NCBI RefSeq assembly: GCF_030704535.1
Contig: NC_081808.1
Span: forward strand, 22,633,501 to 22,697,500
Length of the DNA: 64,000 nt
DNA from: Vitis vinifera
Taxonomy: Eukaryota; Streptophyta; Magnoliopsida; Vitales; Vitaceae
Reading direction: 5' to 3'
The stretch's first letter is position 1. Every line of letters begins with the position of its first letter. The notes beneath the pieces are model-generated. The model had not been told where the DNA came from. It saw only the letters and a program-made list of their open reading frames with translations, and did not search any database. The position numbers and the translations under genes were made by a program. This document shows, piece by piece, positions 35,918 to 48,200 of the stretch.

Positions 35918-38221
35918 CCGCAGGAATGTTGGCAATAGAGAATTCTTCTGATCTGGTTAAAATTATTTGCATCTGCAATCCAGCTGCATTAGTGCTGACC
36001 ACTCTGCCTGCAGACTGAGAAGTGAAGGTGCAGCCATGGCAAATCTTGTATTATTTTGTAACACTAAATTGCCAGTTTATTGTAAAAAATTAAGTAGGAG
36101 AGAGTGAAAAACATAAGATTTAAAGAGAGGGAGGATAAACATTTCCGGCTATTTGGGTTTTGCTTCTTGGAAGCTACACAAGCAATTTCTTTTACCCTTT
36201 TTCCCCATGCTTCGCTTTTTGATGTAAAGCAATTGCACAAGTAAAAGAGCGTGTTTTAGTGAACTACTTAGGCAAGAATTACATGTATCTTTTTTCAAAG
36301 AGTTAGATTTCTTGTCCCCTCTCTATCTTCATCCATCTTCAGAACCAATGTAGGCACTCGATGTTTGGTATTTCCATTGAATGGATTAGCTGCAATGATG
36401 CAAGTCTTCATTCATCTGGAAGGCAAACTCCATTTTACAAGTTAGAAGCTTGCTATTGAAGTTTTAGCTCTGTTTAATTTCCGAAAAAATTTGAGGGAAG
36501 GAAAATTTTAATTGGATTGTTTTGCTACAAAATACGCAATATGCTTTTGTTTAAGAGGTGCAAAATTGCGGAAGGTATGAATTCATAGAAATCATATAGT
36601 ATTTATGAAGAACCACTCTAATCCCTTCATTATATTGAAAAAATTGATTCTTGGATTCCTCCCATTAATGAAAGATTCAAATTAAATTTTAATGGTTCAA
36701 TAATTGAGAATAAAAGTGTGTAATTTTGTATTATTAGAGACTAATAGAATTATAAAAATGGTTGCAAGTATTCATATAGGAAATGCTTCAACAAATATTG
36801 TGGAATGTATGATTTTAAAAGATGGTGTGCTAATCATAAAAAAAAAAAAAAAAACAATGGGTTCTTAAACTTATAAATTGAAAATGATTCAAAAATAGTA
36901 ATAAATTGTTATATTAAAAATAATAATATTCATAATTTTATTAACTTTTTAATAAAAGGATATTTGAAAGTTATATTAGAATCTAAATATTTACAATTGT
37001 CATTATATTTATAAGGAGGGAAGTAAATAGAGAGCGGACTATTTAACTAAGAAAGGTATTTGTAATATAGAGTTGATCATTTGAAGGTCAAATTTTCTTT
37101 AAAATGTTATAAAATTTGGTTTCAAAGATTATTGTAATTCATCTTTTAATCGAAATAGCAGATATTTTGCTTTGTGCTCTCTTTTCATCTAAAAAAGAAA
37201 AAAAAAAAAAAAAAGAGGTGCAAATATTTATGTAAAATGTTAAGGAAAAAAAACATAAGAGAAGGATGATCCATAGTATGGAATGAATTACATGGCAAAT
37301 GATGATAAAACCCTTGGGCTGAACTGGAGGCTGCTGACCCTGTGGGACATCCCCACATTCAGATCTATTATGTAAGTTGGAAAAAATTCAAACCTTGGAT
37401 CAATTAGTTCTTACTTCTTAGGCGCTTTCAAAAACCATTGAAATATTAGCAAAACCCACTGTTTTCAAACAATAACTGGTTTCCTGGAAACACAAGATTC
37501 TTTTGTTTTATGTAAGATGCCATGTAACGTCTCTATCACAGGGTCCAAGTGGGCAAGTTGGTATTCAAATTCAACAAGGAAGCGAAACTATGTCTCTGGA
37601 TCTGGAGGATCCTATGGGAGATACTGGGTATCTAGTATCTTTTACAAGTCATCAGTCATTTTCACAATTGCCAGAGCGGGGGTTTGTGGGTTGGTGGTAG
37701 TGGGTCAGGGCGGGGGTTGGTCTGTGATGTGTAGGTTGCTGAAATAACTCATATAAGCAACTCCCAATCTCGCCGTGGATTCAACCCACCGACGACAGAG
37801 TTGTCCGGTCGAAAGAATATCTCTCAAATAAATGTTTGGAACTTGAAATCACTGAGAACTGGGACAAACTTGTTATTATCCAAAGCAGGTGTAGACAGCA
37901 GCAGAGAGATTCAAGTCATAAAAAGTGCTCTACTTTCACAAATAAAGAGGCTTCACAGCCCAATGAACCCATCCAAATTGTGAGAGCTAGAAAAATTAAA
38001 AGTGAAAAATATTGCTTTCTCAATGATATGGATACAGAAATCTATATCACTGGATTTAGGATACAACGCATAGTGAGTGAATGTGGGTAAATGAAATCCC
38101 AGACACCACACCTACCCACATGGATAAAAACAAAAGGGACAAAACAAGGACAAAAATCCCTACAAACTCTAGTAGTTTTTGAGTGCATTGATCTCAACTT
38201 TTATTTATTATCGTTTCAGGA
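35918..38221. other. Convergent 3' region between golgin and phosphoserine aminotransferase genes
   Basis: Golgin 3' UTR probably extends to about 36,250-36,300. The rest has A-runs (36840-36854, 37197-37214), an AT-rich core and a G-rich patch (about 37675-37725). The frames at 37500-38090 lack protein character. PSAT ends at 38222, so the two genes converge here. Confidence 0.6.
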
Positions 38222-39505
38222 TCAAGCATGCCTTGCCTGGAAATCCTTCATGAAAGCAACCAACTTCTCAACACCGGCCAAAGGCATGGCATTGTATATG
38301 GATGCCCGCATTCCTCCCACTGATCTGTGCCCCTTCAGCTGTACCATCTTCTCTTTTGCAGCCTCCTTCACAAACTCGGCTTCCAAATCTGACTTCTCCA
38401 AGGTAAATGGAACATTCATCAGCGACCTCACTGATTTCTCAACTGGGCATCTGTAGAACCCATTGCTCTCATCTATGGCATCATACAGAATCTGGGCCTT
38501 CTTTATGTTCTTCTTCTCAACCTCCTTCAAACCTCCCTGTGCCAACAGATCTTCAAACACCAATCCACACATATAAATCCCGTAACAAGGAGGGGTGTTA
38601 TAAAGTGAATTGTTCTCAACATGGATCTTGTAATCGAACATGATTGGAGTGATTTCTTGTGCATTCCCAATCAAATCTTTCCTGACAATCACAATTGTGA
38701 CCCCGGATGGACCCACATTCTTCTGAGCTCCGGCATAAATCAACCCAAACTTGGACACATCCACAGGCTTTGAGCAGAAATTTGAAGACATATCCGCAAT
38801 AAGAAGACGATCGTTGTTTTTGGGGGTCGGGTAGTCCTTGAATTCAACTCCGTGAATCGTTTCATTGGCGCAAATATGCAAATACTTAGCATCTGGGTTC
38901 TGCTCTAACCCATCAAAAGATGGAATCTTCGTATACTTCTCAGACTTCCCAGACCAGATCACGCTGGGCTTGCAGAACTTCTGCGCCTCCTTGAAAGCTT
39001 TGTCCCCCCATGACCCAGTAACCACATAATCCACCGGATCATCGGGTTTGCATAGATTCAACGGGATGGCGGCGAATTGGCTGGTGGCACCGCCTTGCAA
39101 GAACAAAACAGCGTACTCCTCCGGAATATTCAACAGAGCCCTCAGATCCGATTCCGCCTTTTGGATTATGGACATGAATTCTTTACCCCTGTGGCTCATT
39201 TCCATGACGCTCATGCCCGATCCGCGCCAGTTGTAGAGCTCCGACTCGGCCTTCATCAACACGTTCTCCGGCAACGTTGCCGGGCCGGCCGCAAAATTGA
39301 AGACCCGATCCAAGGATTGGGCGTTGGAGGGTGGGCGTTCGACTTGGGCTGTGGAGCAGGTGATGGAGATAGACTTATTACGACGACTAGGGCTGAGATT
39401 GAAGACATTAACGCGTGCCGGATTAGGGTTTTTGCGGAAATGTATGGTTGTTGAACGATTAGGGTTTTGGAGAAGAAGAGAATTTGGCGAGGTGGCCGTT
39501 GCCAT
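38222..39505 (-). CDS. PSAT: Phosphoserine aminotransferase, plastid (427 aa, single exon)
   Basis: Second step of the plastid phosphorylated serine pathway: 3-phosphohydroxypyruvate plus glutamate gives 3-phosphoserine plus 2-oxoglutarate, with PLP as cofactor. The first ~65 residues are Ser/Arg/Asn-rich with few acids, a plastid transit peptide ([20 protein letters not shown]). The mature enzyme starts near [15 protein letters not shown]. Family motifs in order: [13 protein letters not shown] (about 98-110), [46 protein letters not shown], and the PLP lysine K262 in [11 protein letters not shown]. The C-terminal domain ends in [17 protein letters not shown]. Length and lack of introns fit the plant family. 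The start is the ATG at 39503-39505, about 85 bp from a TATA box. No disabling change seen. Confidence 0.97.
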   Translation of the reverse strand: MATATSPNSLLLQNPNRSTTIHFRKNPNPARVNVFNLSPSRRNKSISITCSTAQVERPPSNAQSLDRVFNFAAGPATLPENVLMKAESELYNWRGSGMSVMEMSHRGKEFMSIIQKAESDLRALLNIPEEYAVLFLQGGATSQFAAIPLNLCKPDDPVDYVVTGSWGDKAFKEAQKFCKPSVIWSGKSEKYTKIPSFDGLEQNPDAKYLHICANETIHGVEFKDYPTPKNNDRLLIADMSSNFCSKPVDVSKFGLIYAGAQKNVGPSGVTIVIVRKDLIGNAQEITPIMFDYKIHVENNSLYNTPPCYGIYMCGLVFEDLLAQGGLKEVEKKNIKKAQILYDAIDESNGFYRCPVEKSVRSLMNVPFTLEKSDLEAEFVKEAAKEKMVQLKGHRSVGGMRASIYNAMPLAGVEKLVAFMKDFQARHA

Positions 39506-39587
39506 GGTTACTGGGAGAGTGTTGAGCGAGAGAGAAGAAAGAGCGAGGAGGGGTTTTTGGCGTGAAGATGGCTGGACCCATGGGTGT

Positions 39588-39599
39588 ACTATATATAGT
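39588..39599 (-). promoter_or_regulatory. TATA box of the phosphoserine aminotransferase gene
   Basis: ACTATATATAGT is a perfect 12-bp palindrome with a TATATATA core, about 85 bp upstream of the start codon on the minus strand. That implies a leader of roughly 50-60 bases. It is the best TATA candidate in the region. Confidence 0.65.
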
Positions 39600-39605
39600 G
39601 GAGCG

Positions 39606-40341
39606 CTATGAAGGTAAGGGCTGTTTAGGAATAATTTTTAATATATATATTTTTTTTAGAGCAAAAATCTATTTTTAGAATTCTTTTAATTTTTTATATA
39701 TTTTAAAAATCATTTTTATCTGCCCTTTATTTCGGATTATTTTCCAAACTCATACTATTTTTATTTTAAATAGTCTCTAAAGAAGAAAAAAATTAAAATA
39801 TATTATCAAAAAATAGTTTTTTATTTTTAAAAATAATTTCAAATATCCAAATTTTCTTGTTTAAAAATAGGCAAATTCTAGGTGTCCTAAAAATATCATT
39901 AATACAAGCTATAGTATAAAGGTTAAAAAGGTTAAAATTGAGGTCAAAAGTTCAAAGTGGCTTTCCATTTTTTTGTTAGTACTTTTTCCTTCCTCTCTTT
40001 CTTGGCAACCAAGCTATAGCTTTTAGTATTCAAATAGAATTTTCCCAAGTACAAAAAATTAAAGTTGAATTTTTCCCCTTTGGATTAAATAGATTCAGAC
40101 AAAATGGAGCACACCCTAACAGGTGGAATTATTCAGAAAATTGGTATTTATTCATTGAATTATTGTCCAACATCTGCTGCACCACATTTTAAATAAAATA
40201 AACAAATAAAAATAACATTCCAGGGCAACCCAAGTTGTTGGGTTGTTATTTGTTAGCCACCCACCCTTCCCCCCACCATTGAACCCCAATTGTATAAGTC
40301 ACTGAGAATTAGTAACTATACATACACACACACACATAGCC
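39606..40341. other. Intergenic region between PSAT promoter and cyclin 3' end
   Basis: AT-rich DNA with no gene. It holds the distal PSAT promoter (right of 39606 on the minus strand) and the cyclin 3' UTR. A short CA repeat lies at about 40322-40336. Confidence 0.55.
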
Positions 40342-43036
40342 CTATTGTTGTTGTTGTGTCCCCAGTAGGAAATGAGCCGGTTCACATTTTGATGTATAAC
40401 CCAACTTTGATGTACAGTACTTCCTCTGAGCTGCAGTTAGTTTCCCTGATCCCACATTTTGGTGCAAATTAACAATCAGTCTAGAGCATTCCCTGCACCA
40501 TCAAGGCAAAAAAACAACACCCCCCCATCAGTACTTTTTCCAGATATTACTGAACAGAAAAGGAGAGCAAGGAGGGAGGAGGAAAAAGACTTTACAGGAG
40601 CTGATCTTCAGTGTAGCTGGTGTAGTGCTCACAAGTCTTGTCCCATTGCTTAAAACCATAGAGAGTACACTGAGCAGTGTAGATGGAAGCAGCAGCTAAC
40701 AGAGATGGTGGGAACTTCAGCATCTCATACTCCACCAGGCAAACATCCATCAAGAAGAATGATAGTAGCTCCATCTGGGTCATGGTTTAAATTTAAATAC
40801 AGAATCTCAGTAAGCCAATCTATGTTGGTTGATTCATTAAATAAACAGAACCAGAACGAGAACCAGAACCAACCTTCTTGTCTGATTGAGCAGCCTTGAG
40901 GAACCTCTTCATGAAAACGTACGGCGTCGGGACTGACATGTTGAATTGCAATGTGTTGAGCATCAATCGCTCCTGCAGATTTATTTTAAGAAAAGGGTTT
41001 TTATTCATTTGACAAAAAGAGGAGAATGATGGCAGTAGAGCGCACTAACAAACCACCACCAGCCTAATGGCAGTAGAGTAAAAGAGTACCATTTCAAGAA
41101 ACTCCTTCCTTGTGTAAGCTTTGTCTGAAATAATTATTAAATCAGCAACAACTGGAACAGAAACCTCCTCATATTTGCACGCTAAGAGCATAGCAACCAG
41201 ACCAACTAATTGAAGCTTCTTTCTTGCCACCGTCTGCTGAGCTAGAAATCTGTCTACGAGATTGACAGTAAGAAACAATGTCTCTTCCATGAGTTCAAAT
41301 TTATCATGCACCTGTTTGGTTCAAATACATCAATTAGTGCCCCCCTTGGATCTGACAATATCTCATTTCTCCACTTAGTAAATTTGTATATACCTCGATA
41401 AGCCAGTCGATCAGTATAGCCCTCATCTTATGGTTAATGTCAAATTGTTGAGCCATATAGTCCGGAGAGACACAGCTAGAGCTCTGCATAAAATCAGTGT
41501 TGTTTAGACATCAAACCCAATGTGAATTGATGCTCAAAATTACAATAGCTTATATTCAGAAGATCTGTGGAGTTCTGAGGAAATTTAACCTGAATGTATT
41601 AATGGATCCAAAGTGCAAGTTGCATTAGGGTTTAAATTTTGTAACAAAAGAACTAAAGGTCAAAAAAATCCTTGCCCTACACCCTAATATCAACCTTGGT
41701 CACCCAGAATCAAAGGCTATAATCTGAAACTATATAATGAGATTGAGTTTTGAGCTACCTCCATCCTTCTGTAGTAGGCATACAGCTCTTCAACATACTC
41801 AGCAACTGCAAGTGGATTCCTGGCATCTGGGCCATCAATATCCATGATAGGCTCCCCATCTATGTCCTCCATTTCCACCTCCTCCTGCAAATATTTCAGC
41901 CATTCCTTCATGGGTTTTCTATTTGATGCATTATTGAGTAGTTTCTAGTGGGAGAGAGATATACCACTTGATTCATCTCATCGATCTTGGTTTCTGTTTG
42001 TTCCACCAACATGGGTACTGGATGATCTGGAGCTGCCTTGTGCTCCTCCATATCTTCAATTTCGCAATCTTCTGATTGACCAGGAGTCCATATGGATAAT
42101 AACTCGGGTTTCTTAGGTTCCTGCTAACATCATTATAAGACGAGAAAATGTTAGCCCCATTGTGTATAAATAAGAGGGAAAATTGACTCTCAGAGAGCTA
42201 AAAGCTGTACCACAATGTTAGAGTGCTGCCTGCTCGCCAATTGTGCAGCAAACCTCCTAAAAGGTAGCAGCAAAATGAAATCAAAGGAGACCCATTAGAA
42301 CATAAAATGTCATAAAAAAAATACAAATAAATCCACTGAAATCCCATTTGGCTGCCGAGGAAACCGAGGAAAATGAGAGAAAACAACAAAACAAGACTAA
42401 GGGTTTGATGGATTTGTGTTGTATTTGGCTTAGAAGTTAGACCTCAACACATCTAAGCAGCTGCATCAGGCTCAGCTAAGGGGTAGTATATTTTTACTTT
42501 TTTTTCTTTCTCCATCAAACTATGAACTGTTCAAAATTCAAAATTTTCAAGTTCCCCAGACACCCACTCGGACACCATGAAAAGTGAAATGGGTTACATT
42601 CAAACCTTGTAACTGGTCGACGCTGCACTGGAGCGTGTATCCTCTTTTCACAAATCGCTTGTTTTCTGCGTCAACATCGAACATCCAACAAATTTAATCT
42701 CCGAACACAAGAAAACCATACTAAAAGAAAAAAAAAACAAGAGAGAGAAAATCTCAAAAAGGTGAAGAGAGAATTATTTACTCTAACAAGCCTCTCTTGC
42801 TAACACCACCTCTCACAACATTCTCACTAATCACGCTTAAAGCTCTTCGATTCTGTCTCGTCTCAAGCACAACTTTTTTGTTGCCCATTTCTGTAAGGAA
42901 AAAACCAAAACAACCCAAACCTCAAAAACAATCCAAAGCCAGACGAATTCCAACTCAATCAAACCCAGATTCAATTACCTTGAAGGACTGTGGGTTCAAC
43001 CAAACCAGAAACTGGACTGTTCTCTGGAATGCACAT
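40342..43036 (-). CDS. G2/mitotic-specific cyclin, B2 type (431 aa, 10 exons)
   Basis: Activates cyclin-dependent kinase at G2/M. Exons in transcription order: 42979-43036, 42782-42890, 42606-42665, 42211-42256, 41965-42120, 41759-41884, 41394-41483, 41090-41311, 40874-40972, 40596-40774, 40342-40492 (eleven segments counting the short first one); all GT-AG and in phase. A destruction box [10 protein letters not shown] lies at residues 34-43 (RxxLxxIxxN, the APC/C degron). A linker with [17 protein letters not shown] is typical of plant B2 cyclins, as is [20 protein letters not shown]. The cyclin boxes run from [20 protein letters not shown] through [18 protein letters not shown] and [20 protein letters not shown] to [19 protein letters not shown]. 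The C-terminus is [20 protein letters not shown] plus GTQQQQ. The B2 subclass call rests on these motifs and on length. The 19-residue first exon is the least certain part. Confidence 0.93.
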
Positions 43037-43196
43037 TTTTTCCTTACTCAAAAGAAGAATACCAGCTAAAGAGATGAAGATCAAGGGTGGAAGGAGGGCT
43101 TTGAGTCTAGATAATACAATCTAGACTCCCTCTAGAGAACAGAAAGTAAAGGTAGAATGGACAGTGGGTTTGGACAGAGACAATAGGGTTTGTCTT

Positions 43197-43212
43197 AAAA
43201 TATATATATTTT
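43197..43212 (-). promoter_or_regulatory. TATA-like element of the cyclin gene
   Basis: AAAATATATATATTTT lies about 165 bp upstream of the start codon, giving a leader of roughly 130 bases. The sequence is palindromic, so orientation is set by the gene only. Confidence 0.5.
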
Positions 43213-43217
43213 CAAAT

Positions 43218-43405
43218 GCAACGGCTAGAAATTTATCTGTTGCCTAAGGTGTGTTGTATGAATGACTTTTGTCTATCCTAACGGTCACATGACTGTCATG
43301 CTTCTTGTTTTCTAAGTTATTTGGATTTTCATTTATTTTTTATATCCGGCTTTTTTTACTGTTAAACTTTCTAGGAAAATTCTACAGTTAGATATATCCG
43401 TTGTA
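43218..43405 (-). promoter_or_regulatory. Cluster of MSA-like elements (AACGG cores) upstream of the cyclin
   Basis: Three AACGG cores lie just upstream of the TATA-like element: GCAACGGCTA (43218-43227), CCTAACGGTC (43277-43286, a full match to the YCYAACGGYY mitosis-specific activator consensus) and the complement TCCGTTGTA (43397-43405). MSA elements bind R1R2R3-MYB (MYB3R) factors and drive G2/M transcription of B-type cyclins in plants. Function here is inferred from sequence and position. Confidence 0.7.
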
Positions 43406-44640
43406 AAAACAAAAAAATAAAAGATCCATTATTATCAATGTTTTTATCCAACAGATATGATATATAAATATTTTTACCGTTAAAAATAAATATTAAGAAA
43501 ATGCCAAATTTTGATTTAAATCTTAATTTTATTTTTTATTTTTAAAAAAAAATATTAATATCCAGTCACGAACTAGTAAAAGAAAAAAAGGGAGATTGAA
43601 ATTCAGTATCTATTTGATATCTCTTGGTTGGTTAAAAGATATACATTTCATGAACCTTTTATAAAAATATTTGCATATATTTTCTATTTTTCATTTTAAA
43701 ATTATTTTTAAATGTAAAATATAAAAGTGAGTTTTCATATCCTTATATAAAAATAATCACAAAATAAGAATCTTTTAAAAAATTCAAATTTCATACATTT
43801 ATTCGTAAAATAACATTTAGGATGATTAAATGTAATATCTATATTATTAAAAAATAACATTTTGAAGATAAAACTTTGACAAAACATATATATATAATAC
43901 TAATTATTTTTAGATAATAATTTGAAATTCATATTTAATAAATTTAGATTCCTATTTTAAGATTATTTTTTTTATATGAGTGTATGAAATTTCTATTTTT
44001 GTATGAAAGTTATTATATTTTTACTTTAAAAAGTAAAAGATAAAAAGATATATCCAAACAACACTTAATATATTTAATTAAATTTAAATTTTCAGATTTT
44101 TTTAGGCTTCTAGAAGCATTTTTATTTTATTTTATTTTTAATTTTATTGTATCTTTTATTTAATTAATTTTTTGTATTTATTTATGTTATATTACTGGAG
44201 ACTTTGGGTTTGGTGTTCTGGCGAAGTGACCAGAAATTCAGGCGCAAGAAAAGATGCTGGGGAAGTCTAGAAAAATAAATAAGCTTTCATTGCTTTCAAA
44301 CATTTGATTATTTTCAGTGAATCAATAAACATCTCATATGAGTAGCTTTAGGACATGCCCATTAATTTGGTGGCTCCAAATCACAGTGTATCAGTTCAGT
44401 TCAATAATTTTACTTCTCAAATTCTATTACCTGGCCAAAGTATTTGTTCTTGGTAGCTAGAATTTGACTGATCAAACAATGAGGTGTACCTTTACCATTT
44501 TTTAACTTTGGAAATAATCACAAGTGGGGAGGAGCCAGGCCCTTCCATTATTCATACAGGGGACCACTGGTGGGGGCAAGCCTAGTAAGAACAAAAGGGA
44601 ACTTCTAAATCAGTGCCAGCAGAGGCCTTTTAAGGTCACA
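43406..44640. other. Upstream of cyclin: AT-rich intergenic DNA
   Basis: Mostly A/T with no gene. From 44,200 the composition becomes more balanced. The frame at 44524-44814 runs through the C-homopolymer and is not credible. Confidence 0.55.
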
Positions 44641-44676
44641 CCAATGGGCCAAGCGCCCCCCACACCCCCACACCAC

Positions 44677-44677
<1 letters not shown>

Positions 44678-44707
<30 letters not shown>
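44678..44707. repeat. 30-base C homopolymer within a C/A-rich tract
   Basis: Uninterrupted cytosines from 44678 to 44707, preceded by CCCCCCACACCCCCACACCA from about 44655 and followed by a CT-rich stretch. The complementary strand is a 30-base G run able to form G-quadruplexes. Confidence 0.9.
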
Positions 44708-44709
<2 letters not shown>

Positions 44710-45223
44710 TCTCTTTTTTGGTTCCGTTGTGATTCATTTCCTTTCTTTTCCGTTTCCATTTCCTTTCCTGAGAGTTTAATAATAATAGGAAAACAAGAGG
44801 CAATGCAATGCTGAAGCCTCCAATCTGAAGGGCATTTTAGAATCAGTATTTAGCATTTGACGGGCCCTGTCATATCTGACATTCACTGACAGACTTTCCA
44901 AAACATAACCACAAATCTATTTATTTCAATCTGCTATGGCCTTTGAACTGAAGACTACTACTATTATTACCCGGAACTTTCCATGTGATGGAACCATCAG
45001 AATGGGCAGAATGTTCACAGTAATTGAGAGATGAAGTGGGGAAGATGACATGCCCCTTTGTGGTAGACCTGTATGGGAGAAGAAAGAAGATTGAGTCATG
45101 TGGCCTAATTGGGGGAAGAGAGAGCCACACAGAGAGATGAAATTTACCTGTTATTGTCAAAGGTCAGTTTCACTGTGATGCTAACCAAGTAACTGGGTAG
45201 TAATTTACAGCAGAAAGATACAT

Positions 45224-48200
45224 TCACTTGAAGAGACTGGATAATGACGGTCGACTAGGTTTCTGATTAACTGCTTCTTCTAGCTTGTGCTGCTCATTTT
45301 GCTTTCTAGCCAACTTCTGTTGTGGTAAATGACTGTTCTTAGCTACTTTATCCTGCCTTTTAGCTGATTTTTGGAGATTCTCCTTCCCTACCATTTTCAA
45401 ATGCTTCTTGGCCATTTCCTGGTGCTGCTCATTCTCAGCCATCTCCTGCTTTTTTGCTATCTCCTGGTGTTTGTTATTCTTTTCTTTCTGCTTCTCCTTA
45501 GCAATCTCCTGCTCTAAAGGATCGAACTCTATGTCAACCAACTTCTGCTTCTTTCCCCTCTCTTGCTGTAGTTCAGGATTAAATGATGATAGACTGCGTT
45601 TTTTATCCTCCTTAGCAACCACCAGATGTTTTACCACCTCATAAAGAATGGGATGGCAATCCTGTTCGAGTGCCTCTGGCTTCTGTTCATTATAAGACAT
45701 GTGCAGCTGATTTTTCTCCTCAAGAACCTCTGTTCCCATCTGGACAAGCCCACTGCTCATTGTGTCCATAATAACTTTGCCAAGAACAAATCTAGTCTCT
45801 CTCAGATCTCCCTTTCCGAGCAAGTAATAGTCAATCTCAGGACTCTCCCTTCCCTCCTTATAAGATTCAATACCATTCACCAGCACATTAAAAATATGAG
45901 CAACACGTTCTGCCATCCTCTTCTGTACAAATACCTGAAGAACCACATTTTTCAACCATATCAGCCGCAATCCGAATAGTATGTAGTAGCACAGATGTCA
46001 ACATGTATGTTTTCTTCAACAGCCATGTGGATTATTCACCCACACTGATAGCTAGATCCCCACTAGAAACAGTGATGGTACAAGATTCTATAAATTAACA
46101 TCCCAGATCCATTTTAATAGAAAAGATTCAGAGCCAGTTGGATATTTGCTCTCCTCTAAGATCATCTCACACTCATGCACTCTCCCAACACATGCATGAG
46201 CATACATTTGTCATATGGCTCTGGGGATGAGAAATAAGCTATTGCTTATACAGCCCAGCAAGTAGGACAAAGTATATGCATGTAAAATAAGTGGACATAA
46301 AACTTGGACAAGAGTGTGTTAACATGAACTATATGTTTGCATGCATCTACATGATGACAAATCAACTCTCAATTAAATGCAAACAAGATGCCAGCTTCTC
46401 CTAAGTAGTATCTCATGTTTGGCATGTAACCTAGATATAAGGTGGTTGACCACTCTGGATGAGACTGGAGGCATTATAACATGATCCTTAGCATTTTCCT
46501 TGTAGGCCTCGCTCAAAAGAAAAATAAAGCAGTCAGGACAAAAGAATATCATGTCCGCAGAAAAGATAGCAGCATTCAGTGGTCAAATGTCAACTTAGAA
46601 GTGCCATACAAATGGCAGGTTCAGACAACTTATAGGTTAACCTAAACTCCAGCTTATCTACTGTTTGGTTCTTAAGCACAGCAAATAGGAGCTTATTAAC
46701 AATCTAGACTTAACACCAAATCAATACTTACCAAACCGGAGCATGGGTAGTCAGGGTAGTCGGACATTGATGCAGAAAGGTCACCCGTTTTAGTCGAAGA
46801 AATTGCACAATCTTGCACAAGTGATGCCAACTCAGAAACTCTTTCTGCTAGTTCTTCATCTGATTTAGAATCACATTCCACTAAAATCTCAGGTGAGAAA
46901 CTAATTGGCGCTAGAGCATGTTTTCTTGCAAATTTAACACCTTCTGTCCACTTCCCATGATATAGAACAGAAGATAAAGTCCAAACTACAGAAGCATCTT
47001 GGGGTTTGTTTACTAATGCCATGTGAAATGCCAACAGTCCAACCCTATTCCATACAAATAGACATATAATCAGAAAGCCGCATCTCAAACAGAGAATCAG
47101 TATCAGAAAGACTTGAAAACATATGGATCCATAAACAAACGTTTATATATTCCTTCCCAAACTATTCCAGACTGTTATTAAATTACAAGTGTAATAGAAA
47201 ATTTAGGATGGACTACCATACCAAGTTGTCTTCCCAGTTACAGAACACAGTTTGTGTTTCCCACACCTAGCAACTAAAAACTGCCGTGGGATATTAAACA
47301 AGAAAATATAAGATGTACATAAGTGTAAAAAACAGAGAAGGACGCGAGATGTTGAGAGAGCCCCAGAGGGCAAACAACTATCTTGAACCGGTAGATCTAC
47401 ATAGTATTCATCAAATTGAAAGTCTTCTACAACAAATGAATTTATGCGATATGAATGGGGTGTGAATATTTCTAGGCATGCTAAAAATGATTTGCAAGGC
47501 ATGGAAACCTTCTGATGCTAGCAGCTAGGGAAAGACTGGAGCGAATTTCAAGAAATGTTTAATGCTTAGACAACTTTGTAAAGCTCTGTAGTGTTCTTAA
47601 ACTTATGCAAGAGAATTCAAGATAATTTTCCAAAAAGACATCAATCAGCATTTCCATTTATTTTGTATCCCTGACAGGAGTTTGGCACGAATTCATGATG
47701 GCATTAATATCTCAACAGTGTTTTAGAGCCCCACCATCCTACAATGATGTTTGCAGCCCTTTTAAATAGGAAAAAATTTCATTTCACAATTACACATGTT
47801 TGGGAATATGGATACCACCCTCAAGCAATGAAAGAGAGCATCAAAACAAAAAATATGTAATCCAGTGGATTTTGAATAATCATAATTTAATAAGCAGCAA
47901 ACATAATCACTTTTGACACTAATTCACCCAGTAAAATAAAGCCCTCATCAATAATCTAACTGCGAGAAGGCAACTAGCTTCTGAGTAGAGATGTTACTAA
48001 AGACCACCTTATTCCAAACTTTGAGATTCCACTTCAAATCTTTAAGCTTAACCGCCAAAAATGTGACTAACCAAACCCTATACACTATAACCATCCTACC
48101 AGTTTCAGATCAGCTCTTTGAGACCTTTCACTGTCAACCACATGTTTTCAAATCTGAAAGGTATTTTTCCTTTCTTTATCCCTCCACCATCATGCAGAAT

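Noticed and set aside
37503..38090. Plus-strand frames between golgin and PSAT
   Set aside because: They are short and overlapping, with no motif and no splice context linking them to either neighbour.
13520..39505. Serine-cysteine biosynthetic gene cluster (SAT plus PSAT)
   Set aside because: Two enzymes of connected pathways about 20 kb apart, in opposite orientation with an unrelated gene between them, are not evidence of a cluster.
39048..39611. Plus-strand frames over the PSAT N-terminus
   Set aside because: They are antisense shadows; the minus-strand single-exon frame has the full PSAT motif set.
42797..43069. Plus-strand 90-codon frame
   Set aside because: It is antisense to the first two cyclin exons; the minus-strand exons give a destruction box and consistent phases.
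44524..44814. Plus-strand frame with a proline run
   Set aside because: The proline stretch is just translation of the C homopolymer.
45408..45979. Plus-strand frames of 78 and 117 codons
   Set aside because: They are the antisense shadow of the nucleotidyltransferase last exon.
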